NCBI GenBank assembly: GCA_004000625.1
Contig: SAUS01000041.1
Coordinates: forward strand, 1 to 24,318
Direction: 5' to 3'
Source: Candidatus Cibiobacter qucibialis
Lineage (GTDB): Bacteria > Bacillota > Clostridia > Oscillospirales > Ruminococcaceae
Length of the DNA: 24,318 nt
The position numbers were made by a program, and so were the translations under genes. The first letter of the stretch is position 1. Each line of letters begins with the position of its first letter. This document shows positions 7,199-13,929 of this stretch, one piece after another. The notes beneath the pieces were generated by a model, which was not told the origin of the DNA, searched no databases, and saw only the letters and a program-made list of their open reading frames with translations.

Positions 7199-7963
7199 TT
7201 ACTTTTTGAAATCCGGATAATCCTTGATGCAAAGCAGCTCTTCAGCGCACTGAACCGCTTCCTCGCTGGGCGGCTGAACGCCATCCAGACTGTAGGTGAT
7301 GCCAAGTTTTTCCCACTTGAACAGGCCAAGGGTATGGTAGGGCAGCACCTCCACGCGGCGCACGCTGCCAAGGGATTTGATAAAATCGCTCATCTCCCGC
7401 AGCTCGGCTTCATCGTCCGTCAGCCCGGGCACCAGAACATGGCGGATCCACATGGCTTTGCCATGTTCGCCCATCCAGCGCGCCATATCCAAAATGGGGG
7501 TGTTATCGCAGCCAGTCAGGGCCTTGTGGCGGTCCGGGTAAAAGGCTTTCAGGTCCAGCATCACCAGGTCGGTGTTCTGCATCAGGGTCTCAAACTTGGA
7601 ATAGAACGGTTCCGCGGTGGTGTAGGGCTGGCCGGCGGTATCCAGGGTGGTATGCACGCCCTGCAGTTTGGCCAGGCGGAACAGCTCCGACACAAAGTCG
7701 ATTTGTAACAGCGGTTCACCGCCGCTGACGGTCAGGCCACCATTGTTTTTCCAGTAGGTGCGATAGCGCAGGGCTTTTTGCAGGGCCTGGGCCGGGGTTT
7801 GCTGCTCCCCAATGGTGCAGGGCCAGGTTTCGGGGTTATGGCAATAGCGGCAGCGCATGGCACAGCCCTGCACAAACAGGACATACCGCACGCCGGGGCC
7901 ATCGACAAGGCCGAACGTTTCGACCGAATGGATGCGGCCGGTGATGGGGGTGTTTTGCTCCAT
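7199..7963 (-). CDS. pflA: Pyruvate formate-lyase activating enzyme (radical SAM)
   Basis: A 254-residue radical S-adenosylmethionine enzyme that installs the glycyl radical on pyruvate formate-lyase under anaerobic conditions. The N-terminus has the family's IHSVETFGLVDGPGVRYVLF followed by CAMRCRYC (C34, C38, C41), which binds the 4Fe-4S cluster. VSGGEPLLQ (the SAM-contacting GGE) follows near residue 80. Length matches the usual 245-260. Its substrate PflB is encoded upstream on the same strand. The pair is separated by over 700 bp that includes the pflB terminator, so pflA is probably transcribed on its own. The start is the ATG at 7963, preceded by AGAGG. No clear terminator follows. Confidence 0.96.
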   Translation of the reverse strand: MEQNTPITGRIHSVETFGLVDGPGVRYVLFVQGCAMRCRYCHNPETWPCTIGEQQTPAQALQKALRYRTYWKNNGGLTVSGGEPLLQIDFVSELFRLAKLQGVHTTLDTAGQPYTTAEPFYSKFETLMQNTDLVMLDLKAFYPDRHKALTGCDNTPILDMARWMGEHGKAMWIRHVLVPGLTDDEAELREMSDFIKSLGSVRRVEVLPYHTLGLFKWEKLGITYSLDGVQPPSEEAVQCAEELLCIKDYPDFKK

Positions 7964-8021
7964 GGAATGTTACCTCTTTTGCGGTTGGTGTTGAGTTTGG
8001 GATGTGACAGGGGCGGCGGGC

Positions 8022-8064
8022 GCACAATAAATACTTGTCGCACATTATAAAATGCTCTGCAGGG
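8022..8064 (-). repeat. Short hairpin-plus-CATTATAAAAT repeat, copy 2
   Basis: The segment CATTATAAAATgCtCTGCAGGGA at 8042-8064 recurs with two changes at 3390-3412. In both places a short inverted repeat comes first, but with a different stem sequence (TTGCC-type at 3376-3392, ACAA/TTGT-type here). On the minus strand it contains TATAAT without a good -35 box, so promoter function is uncertain. Confidence 0.5.
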
Positions 8065-8146
8065 AACGGTCTATCTCCGGCCTAAGAGCCGGGATTAAAA
8101 TCCCGGTTGGCCTCCGAAACGCGCCTGCGGGCGCAGTGACCGTTCC
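8063..8146. repeat. Cruciform-like nested inverted repeats
   Basis: An outer perfect 9-bp inverted repeat, GGAACGGTC (8063-8071) and GACCGTTCC (8138-8146), encloses two inner palindromes, CCGGGAT-TAAA-ATCCCGG and GCGCCTGCGGGCGC. This gives a three-way junction shape. No gene lies in it. Confidence 0.6.
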
Positions 8147-8194
8147 GGGGCCGCACGGTTGGGTGCCATAACGCGATTGGCCGCAAGGCCCAAC

Positions 8195-8220
8195 GGCGGC
8201 CAGGGAGCTGGCCGCCCTAC
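8195..8220 (-). repeat. REP-like hairpin 2 (GTAG + stem)
   Basis: Stem GGCGGCCAG (8195-8203), loop GGAG, stem CTGGCCGCC (8208-8216), then CTAC (8217-8220). The stem sequence differs from the other three copies while the CTAC/GTAG end is constant. Confidence 0.68.
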
Positions 8221-8243
8221 TGCGGGACTGGGTTCCACATCAA

Positions 8244-8415
8244 GGCAACACCGCACAATTCCCGCCTTGTGGCTTAAGCACCGCTCCGGCAGCTGCGGCA
8301 CGGCATCTGCGTTGCCAAAATGCTCGATAAGACATCCAGTATTATCTGCGCTTTTGGCTTGGCATCTGCCGCACCTCGCTCGCCGTATCGGCACTTAGAA
8401 TTATGCGGTATTGCC
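8244..8415. mobile_element. MITE-like inverted-repeat element, copy B (internal deletion)
   Basis: A 172-bp element with imperfect terminal inverted repeats of the form GGCAAYACCGCAYAATTC at both ends. It runs in the opposite orientation to the 284-bp copy at 13026-13309 and lacks about 110 bp of its centre. The join is between CTCGATAA and CATCCAGTATTATC. CAA is present on both flanks (8241-8243 and 8416-8418), a possible target duplication. There is no transposase gene, so it is non-autonomous. Confidence 0.8.
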
Positions 8416-8449
8416 CAAATTTATGATATGCAGCAAGGCAAAGGCCCAC

Positions 8450-8475
8450 GGGACGATGCAAGCATCGTCCCCTAC
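8450..8475 (-). repeat. REP-like hairpin 3 (GTAG + stem)
   Basis: Stem GGGACGATGC (8450-8459), loop AA, stem GCATCGTCCC (8462-8471), then CTAC (8472-8475). It is the longest stem of the four copies. Confidence 0.68.
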
Positions 8476-8505
8476 AAACAGCTTTCTTGGTTCGCAGTCT
8501 CTCAC

Positions 8506-8531
8506 GGCGGGGTCGGGTGACCCCGCCCTAC
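8506..8531 (-). repeat. REP-like hairpin 4 (GTAG + stem)
   Basis: Stem GGCGGGGTC (8506-8514), loop GGGT, stem GACCCCGCC (8519-8527), then CTAC (8528-8531). It lies 30 bp from copy 3 in the same orientation. Confidence 0.68.
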
Positions 8532-8608
8532 TGGGGTATACGCATTTTTCAACGTGTGACTGGGCTGGAGTCCTGCGTTTCCTCCACTATTATACCACGC
8601 ATTTGCCC

Positions 8609-8642
8609 AAAAAGCCCGCGGCCGCAAAACGCAGCCGCGGGC
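8609..8642 (-). terminator. Intrinsic terminator of pflB
   Basis: A perfect 9-bp GC-rich stem (8614-8622 with 8634-8642) followed on the minus strand by five T (8609-8613), 34 bp after the pflB stop. Confidence 0.85.
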
Positions 8643-8675
8643 CTTGTATGCTAGTCGACAGTCACGCCGCAGCAA

Positions 8676-10928
8676 TTACATCTTCTTGTGGCAGGTACGA
8701 GCAATAACGTCCATCTGCTGTTCGCGGGTCAGGTCAATGAACTTGACGGCATAGCCGGAAACACGGATGGTGAAGTTGGCGTACTCTTCCTTCTCCGGGT
8801 GCTCCATGGCGTCGATCAGCTTTTCAGTGCCAAAGACGTTGACGTTCAGGTGGTGGGCGCCCTGGTCAAAGTAGCCGTCCATAACCTGGACCAGGTTCTC
8901 AACGCGCTCGTCCTCGCTGTGGCCCAGCGCGTCGGGGTTGATGGTCTGGGTGTTGGAGATGCCGTCCAGTGCCCAGTGGTAGGGCAGCTTGGCAACGCTG
9001 TTCAGGCTGGCCAGCAGGCCGTTCTGCTCTGCGCCGTAAGCCGGGTTTGCACCGGGGGCAAACGGGGTAAAGGCTGCGCGGCCATCCGGCATTGCGCCGG
9101 TTGCCTTACCGTATACCACATTGGAGGTGATGGTCAGGATAGAGGTGGTAGCCTCGGAGTTGCGGTAGGTGTGGCGGCGCTTGATCTTCTCCAGGAAGGT
9201 GCGCAGCAGCCAAACAGCGATATCATCGGCGCGGTCGTCATCGTTGCCGTAACGGGGGAATTCGCCCTCGATCTCGTAATCGGTGACCAGACCGGTCTCG
9301 TCACGCACGCACTTGACCTTGGCGTACTTGATTGCGCTCAGGGAGTCAACTACATGGCTGAAGCCGGCAATACCGGTGGCAAAGGTGCGGCGCACATCGG
9401 TATCGATCAGGGCCATTTCAGCCGCCTCATAGTAGTACTTGTCGTGCATGTACTGGATCAGGTTCAGCACATTGACGTACAGGCCTGCCAGCCAATCCAT
9501 CATAACGTCATACCTGGCAATAACTTCGTCATAATCCAGGTACTCTGCAGTGATGGGGGCATAGTGAGGGCCAATCTGCTCATGCAGCTTTTCGTCCATA
9601 CCGCCGTTGATGGCATACAGCAGGCACTTGCCCAGGTTGGCACGTGCGCCGAAGAACTGCATCTCCTTGCCGGTCTGGGTTGCGGAAACGCAGCAGCAGA
9701 TGGAGTAGTCGTCGCCCCAGACAGGCTTCATCACATCGTCGTTCTCGTACTGGACGGAGGAAGTCTTGATAGAGATCTTGGAGGCGTAATCCTTAAAGGT
9801 CTTGGGCAGAGCAGAGGAGTACAGAACGGTCAGGTTCGGCTCCGGTGCGGGGCCCATGTTTTCCAGGGTATGCAGGAAGCGGAAGTCGGTCTTAGTGACC
9901 ATGGAGCGGCCATCCATGCCGATGCCGCCAACTTCCAGGGTAGCCCACACAGGGTCGCCGCTGAACAGCTGGTTGTAGCTGGGGATACGGGCAAACTTGA
10001 CCATGCGGAACTTCATGGTCAGGTGGTCGATCAGTTCCTGGGCCTCGGTCTCGGTCAGGATGCCCTTATCCAGGTCGCGCTGGATGTAGATATCCAGGAA
10101 GGTGGAGATACGGCCAACGCTCATGGCAGCGCCGTTCTGGGTCTTGATGGCAGCCAGATAGCCAAAGTACAGCCACTGCACAGCCTCCTTGGCGTTGGCA
10201 GCGGGCAGGGAGATATCATAGCCGTAAGCAGCGGCCATGGCCTTCATATCGTTCAGGGCGCGGATCTGCAGGGCGATCTCTTCGCGCAGGCGGATGACGT
10301 CATCGGTCATGGTGCCGTCACCGCAGTTGGCAAAGTCGTTCTGCTTTTCTTTGATCAGGTAGTCAATGCCGTACAGGGCAACGCGACGGTAGTCGCCAAC
10401 GATGCGGCCGCGGCCATAGGTATCGGGCAGGCCAGTCACAATGTGGCTGTGGCGTGCCTTTTTCATCTCCGGGGTGTAGGCATCAAACACAGCGGTGTTG
10501 TGGGTGCGGGCATACTTGGTAAAGATTTCGTGCAGCTTCGGGGACGGAGTATAGCCATAGGTGGTGCAGGCCTGTTCTGCCATCTTGATGCCGCCATAGG
10601 GCATGAAGGCGCGCTTGAGGGGCTTATCGGTCTGCAGGCCGACGACTTTTTCCAGATCCTTCAGGTCCTCGCTGATATAGCCGGGGCCGTAAGCGGTCAT
10701 GCCGGAAACCACTTCAGTCTCCATATCCAGAACGCCGCCCTTGGCGCGCTCTTCCTTCTGCAGAACCTGCAGAGCACCCCAAAGCTTATCGGTTGCTTCG
10801 GTGGGGCCGGCAAGGAAGCTTTCATCGCCGGAGTAGGGGCGGTAGTTCTTCTGGATAAAATCGCGGGTGTTGACTTCTTCTTTCCAGATGCGGCCCTGGA
10901 AGCCTTCCCACTGTACAAAATCTGTCAT
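8676..10928 (-). CDS. pflB: Formate C-acetyltransferase (pyruvate formate-lyase)
   Basis: A 750-residue glycyl radical enzyme that converts pyruvate and CoA to acetyl-CoA and formate in the cytosol of anaerobes. It shows the active-site cysteines in SICCCVSATQTGK (C412-C413 align with the Escherichia coli C418-C419 pair), the preceding YENDDVM block and the following QFFGARANLGK. The C-terminal radical loop IRVSGYAVKF has the radical glycine at G725. Length and order match the true PFL rather than a diol dehydratase. The ATG at 10928 follows AGGAGGTAACCG. It is apparently monocistronic, with a leader of about 160 nt, two copies of a GTTAG-N6-CTAAC palindrome upstream and a terminator downstream. 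High expression is likely. The activase gene pflA lies downstream. Confidence 0.98.
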   Translation of the reverse strand: MTDFVQWEGFQGRIWKEEVNTRDFIQKNYRPYSGDESFLAGPTEATDKLWGALQVLQKEERAKGGVLDMETEVVSGMTAYGPGYISEDLKDLEKVVGLQTDKPLKRAFMPYGGIKMAEQACTTYGYTPSPKLHEIFTKYARTHNTAVFDAYTPEMKKARHSHIVTGLPDTYGRGRIVGDYRRVALYGIDYLIKEKQNDFANCGDGTMTDDVIRLREEIALQIRALNDMKAMAAAYGYDISLPAANAKEAVQWLYFGYLAAIKTQNGAAMSVGRISTFLDIYIQRDLDKGILTETEAQELIDHLTMKFRMVKFARIPSYNQLFSGDPVWATLEVGGIGMDGRSMVTKTDFRFLHTLENMGPAPEPNLTVLYSSALPKTFKDYASKISIKTSSVQYENDDVMKPVWGDDYSICCCVSATQTGKEMQFFGARANLGKCLLYAINGGMDEKLHEQIGPHYAPITAEYLDYDEVIARYDVMMDWLAGLYVNVLNLIQYMHDKYYYEAAEMALIDTDVRRTFATGIAGFSHVVDSLSAIKYAKVKCVRDETGLVTDYEIEGEFPRYGNDDDRADDIAVWLLRTFLEKIKRRHTYRNSEATTSILTITSNVVYGKATGAMPDGRAAFTPFAPGANPAYGAEQNGLLASLNSVAKLPYHWALDGISNTQTINPDALGHSEDERVENLVQVMDGYFDQGAHHLNVNVFGTEKLIDAMEHPEKEEYANFTIRVSGYAVKFIDLTREQQMDVIARTCHKKM

Positions 10929-10968
10929 CGGTTACCTCCTGTTGTAAACCAAATGTGCTGCTCTATTA

Positions 10969-10985
10969 GTTAGGTTATTCTAACC
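10969..10985. promoter_or_regulatory. pflB upstream palindrome, site 1
   Basis: GTTAG (10969-10973), six bases, CTAAC (10980-10984); an overlapping GGTTA-TTC-TAACC palindrome covers 10973-10985. It recurs at 11243-11258. It lies about 40 bp before the pflB start codon. Regulator unknown. Confidence 0.55.
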
Positions 10986-11001
10986 AGCTATTGAAAATCT
11001 T

Positions 11002-11065
11002 GTCCTTTTCCAGCTGGCGGGCGGGCAGCTTTTCTGCGTTGCCCACGGTTCCAGCCCAAAAGGAC
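11002..11065 (-). promoter_or_regulatory. Structured part of the pflB leader
   Basis: A perfect 8-bp inverted repeat, GTCCTTTT (11002-11009) and AAAAGGAC (11058-11065), encloses GGGCA/TGCCC (11023-11027 with 11040-11044). It falls in the untranslated leader of pflB if transcription starts near 11090. Function is inferred only from position. Confidence 0.4.
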
Positions 11066-11097
11066 GCCATTGACCAGCCCGTATCCGGGCCACAATC

Positions 11098-11126
11098 ATT
11101 CTACCATATGTCCTTACAAAAAGCAA
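11098..11126 (-). promoter_or_regulatory. Probable pflB promoter
   Basis: On the minus strand TTGCTT (11121-11126), a 17-bp spacer and TAGAAT (11098-11103), with TG one base before the -10. The -35 is weak, but the extended -10 compensates. Confidence 0.55.
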
Positions 11127-11242
11127 CAACTGCACCAAAAATTGTGTTGGAAACTTTTGCATTGCTTTTTGTGCATGGCATTTGCCGCACATGTCGGTGG
11201 CTTCCCATGGCGAACGGTGCAGGTATAATTTTGTCTTTTATA

Positions 11243-11258
11243 GTTAGGTTACGCTAAC
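11243..11258. promoter_or_regulatory. pflB upstream palindrome, site 2
   Basis: GTTAG (11243-11247), six bases, CTAAC (11254-11258). It shares AGTTAGGTTA and CTAAC with site 1, starting 274 bp away on the other side of the presumed promoter. Confidence 0.55.
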
Positions 11259-11396
11259 ATAGAAAGCACTTTCAAAAGTCGGGGTTTTCATACCGGCTCT
11301 GCCGGGTTGTTGGTTCAGCATACCCTGCAGAGTGCCTTTAGTATACCAACCCGCATCGGGGCCGTCTGTTGCCAAGGCAACAACCCAAAAATTTGC

Positions 11397-11436
11397 AAAA
11401 AAAGCCCCCACACCGGAAGCTGCTCCGGTGGGGGGC
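11397..11436 (-). terminator. Intrinsic terminator of malQ
   Basis: A GC-rich stem (11404-11416 with 11425-11436, one internal mismatch or bulge) followed on the minus strand by seven T (11397-11403). Confidence 0.88.
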
Positions 11437-11452
11437 GTTGGAGAGGGAGAGA

Positions 11453-13003
11453 TCAGGTTTTGGGTTCCGCCGCTTTTTCTGCGTCTTCCGATTTTTCTGT
11501 TTCATCGGGTTCTGCAGCGGGTTCTTCCGGCAGGCGGCCATACAGTTCCATAGCGTCATGCAGCTTTTGGGCCAGCTCCGGGGTAAAGGCGCCGGGCAGG
11601 GCGCGCCAGCACCAGTTACCGCCCAAGGTGGCGGGGGTGTTCATCCTGGCTTCATGCCCAAGGCCCAGCACATCCTGGGCCTGCACCACGGCCAGATCCG
11701 CCACGCTGGACCAGATGCCGCGCATCATGCCCCAGTTCATACCTTCCTCTTTGGTCAGATTCAGGTACTGGATGGCGCGCTCAATATCGTCCGGCAGAGC
11801 GGTTCCAAACCAGCCGTCCACCGGCTCATTATCATGGGTGCCAGTGTAAGCAATGCAGTTGGTGGGGTAGCTGTGGGGGCGGTAGTCACCGCCGTCACGG
11901 CTGTCAAAGGCAAATTCCAGCACTTTCATGCCGGGGTAGGCGCATTCTTTCAGCAGAGCGCGCACATCGTCGGTCAAAAAGCCCAAGTCCTCAGCAATAA
12001 TGCGGGGGCTGCCCAGCTCTTTTTTGACGGTAGCAAAGAGGGCATAGCCCGGCCCAGTGCGCCAGCGGCCGTTTTCGGCGGTCTTATCACCATAGGGGAT
12101 GGCATAATACCCCGCAAAGCCGCGGAAATGGTCAATGCGCAACACATCATAAATTCCGCACAGGTGGCGGATGCGGCGCACCCACCAGGCATAGCCGTTG
12201 GCAGCCATAGCGTCCCAGTCAAACAGCGGGTTGCCCCATAGCTGACCGGTGGCGGAGAAGCCATCCGGCGGACAGCCGGCCACTTCGGTGGGGACCAGGT
12301 TTTCGTCCAGCTGGAACTCCTGCGGGCAGGACCAGACATCCACGCTGTCCTCCGCCACATAGATCGGCAGGTCGCCGATAATCTCAATGCCCTGCGCGTT
12401 GGCATAGGCTTTCAGGTCATGCCACTGGGTATAGAACAGATACTGCACAGCCTGCCAGAAGTCAATATCCGCCGCATATTTGGCGCGGGCCGCGGCCAAG
12501 GTCTCCGGTTCGCGGCGGCGCAGCGGTTCTTCCCACTGCTGCCAGCAGACCCCGTTATGGGCATCTTTCAGGGCCATGAACAGGGCATAGTCCGGCAGCC
12601 AGAACGCGTTTTTCGCCAAAAAATCGGCGTAATCCGCCGGGGGCGCTGCCAACAGGCGGGCACAAGCTTTGTGCAGCACCGCATAACGCTTTTGGTACAA
12701 CGCTCCGTAATTGACACAGCCAGGGGTGCTTTCCCAGTCGATAGATTCATATTCTTCCGGCTGGAGGAGGCCCGCTTTGGCCAGCAGGTCCAGGTCAATA
12801 AAATACGGATTGCCCGCAAAGGTAGAAAAAGACTGGTAAGGGCTGTCGCCATAGCTGGTGGGGCAGATCGGAAGGATCTGCCAGTAAGCCTGACCGGCTT
12901 TGACTAGGAAATCCACAAAATCTTTTGCTGCCGCGCCCATGGTGCCGATGCCATGGGGGGAGGGCAGGCTGGAAATATGCAGCAGAATGCCGCTTGCTCT
13001 CAT
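11453..13003 (-). CDS. malQ: 4-alpha-glucanotransferase (amylomaltase)
   Basis: A 516-residue GH77 enzyme that moves alpha-1,4-glucan chains between maltodextrins and releases glucose, in cytosolic starch/maltose use. The N-terminus RASGILLHISSLPSPHGIGT and the block PTSYGDSPYQSFSTFAGNPYFID are diagnostic. Catalytic residues are visible: D291 in LRIDHFRGF (nucleophile), E338 in IIAEDLG (acid/base) and D391 in YTGTHDNEP. The core ends near residue 490. The last 25 or so residues form an acidic, Glu/Ala/Pro-rich tail not typical of the family. The start is the ATG at 13003 behind AGAGG. An inverted-repeat element begins 23 bp upstream of the start, so any native promoter has been displaced or lies inside it. 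Confidence 0.96.
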   Translation of the reverse strand: MRASGILLHISSLPSPHGIGTMGAAAKDFVDFLVKAGQAYWQILPICPTSYGDSPYQSFSTFAGNPYFIDLDLLAKAGLLQPEEYESIDWESTPGCVNYGALYQKRYAVLHKACARLLAAPPADYADFLAKNAFWLPDYALFMALKDAHNGVCWQQWEEPLRRREPETLAAARAKYAADIDFWQAVQYLFYTQWHDLKAYANAQGIEIIGDLPIYVAEDSVDVWSCPQEFQLDENLVPTEVAGCPPDGFSATGQLWGNPLFDWDAMAANGYAWWVRRIRHLCGIYDVLRIDHFRGFAGYYAIPYGDKTAENGRWRTGPGYALFATVKKELGSPRIIAEDLGFLTDDVRALLKECAYPGMKVLEFAFDSRDGGDYRPHSYPTNCIAYTGTHDNEPVDGWFGTALPDDIERAIQYLNLTKEEGMNWGMMRGIWSSVADLAVVQAQDVLGLGHEARMNTPATLGGNWCWRALPGAFTPELAQKLHDAMELYGRLPEEPAAEPDETEKSEDAEKAAEPKT

Positions 13004-13025
13004 CAGGGAAACCTCTTTTCTTTAT

Positions 13026-13309
13026 GGCAATACCGCATAATTCTAAGTGCCGATACGGCGAGCGAGGTGCGGCAGCTGCTAAGCCAAAAGCGCAGATAAT
13101 ACTGGATGCTGCAAAGGTGAGCGCCGCCAGTGGCGGAAACAGCGAACCGAAGCAGGGGCAGCGGTCGCAGAGTGCGAGGGGCTTTTGCCCCCGAAGCACG
13201 ATGCGGGTACCGCAACCCGACATTATCGAGCATTTTGGCAACGCAGATGCCGTGCCGCAGCCGCCGGAGCGGTGCTTAAGCCGTAAGGCGGGAATTGTGC
13301 GGTGTTGCC
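13026..13309. mobile_element. MITE-like inverted-repeat element, copy A (longest)
   Basis: A 284-bp element bounded by imperfect terminal inverted repeats: GGCAATACCGCATAATTC at 13026-13043 and GAATTGTGCGGTGTTGCC at 13292-13309. TTAT flanks both sides (13022-13025 and 13310-13313), a possible target duplication. Internal GC-rich palindromes are present. No transposase is encoded. It occupies most of the malQ-rnhA divergent intergenic space. Confidence 0.85.
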
Positions 13310-13435
13310 TTATAGTAAAGCGGCAGGGTTCCGGGCATTGCGGCTGGCCGATAAGGTACAGCGAAAAGCAAAGAAAAGGATGCCATTTTCCGGCACGCCC
13401 TGATTCCAGTATTGCCGCAGTAAAACGAGGGTAAC

Positions 13436-13897
13436 ATGAAACACATCGAAATTTATACCGACGGTGCCTGCAGCGGCAACCCCGGCCCCGGCGGTTGGGG
13501 CGCGATCCTGCGCTTCCGTACCGGAGAAAAGGTGTATGAGAAAGAGATTTCCGGCGGCGAGGCCGGAACCACCAACAACCGCATGGAGCTGACCGGCCTG
13601 CTGGAAGCCCTGCGCCAGCTGAAAGAGCCCTGTGACATTGACCTGTACAGCGACAGCCAGTATGTGATCAACGGGCTGGAAAAGGGCTGGGCCAAGGGCT
13701 GGCGCAAGCGTGGCTGGAAAAAGGCAGACAAATCCCCCGCCTTGAACCCCGACCTTTGGGCACCGCTGCTGGAAGAAAGCGAGAAGCATGTGATCCACTA
13801 CCACTGGCTGAAAGGCCACGCAGGCCACCCCGAAAACGAGCGTTGCGACCGCTTGGCCGTGGAGCAAAGCAAAAAATACGGCGGAAAGCAGGCCTGA
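13436..13897 (+). CDS. rnhA: Ribonuclease HI
   Basis: A 153-residue RNase H type 1 enzyme, which cuts the RNA strand of RNA-DNA hybrids during primer removal and R-loop clearance. All catalytic positions are present: D9 in YTDGACSGNPGPGGW, E51 in NNRMELTG, D73 in YSDSQYV, H128 in KGHAGHP and D138 in NERCDRLA. The handle region GWRKRGWKKADKSP is the basic type found in bacterial RNase HI. Length is normal. The ATG at 13436 follows GAGGG. It leads a probable two-gene unit with the MnmA-like gene 32 bp downstream. I could not find a convincing promoter between it and the inverted-repeat element. Confidence 0.97.
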   Translation: MKHIEIYTDGACSGNPGPGGWGAILRFRTGEKVYEKEISGGEAGTTNNRMELTGLLEALRQLKEPCDIDLYSDSQYVINGLEKGWAKGWRKRGWKKADKSPALNPDLWAPLLEESEKHVIHYHWLKGHAGHPENERCDRLAVEQSKKYGGKQA

Positions 13898-13929
13898 CGC
13901 ACTGCGCACCGCTGGTACAGGAGGATATT

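Noticed and set aside
8320..8520. Short open frames repeated inside the inverted-repeat elements, with similar peptides at 8320-8520 and 12795-13241
   Set aside because: The similarity follows from the DNA repeat itself. The frames read out of the element into unrelated flanks and have no ribosome site, so they are not a protein family.
8688..10973. A 761-codon open frame on the plus strand opposite pflB
   Set aside because: It is the antisense shadow of a highly biased gene. No ribosome site or domain is present, while the minus strand encodes an unmistakable PFL.
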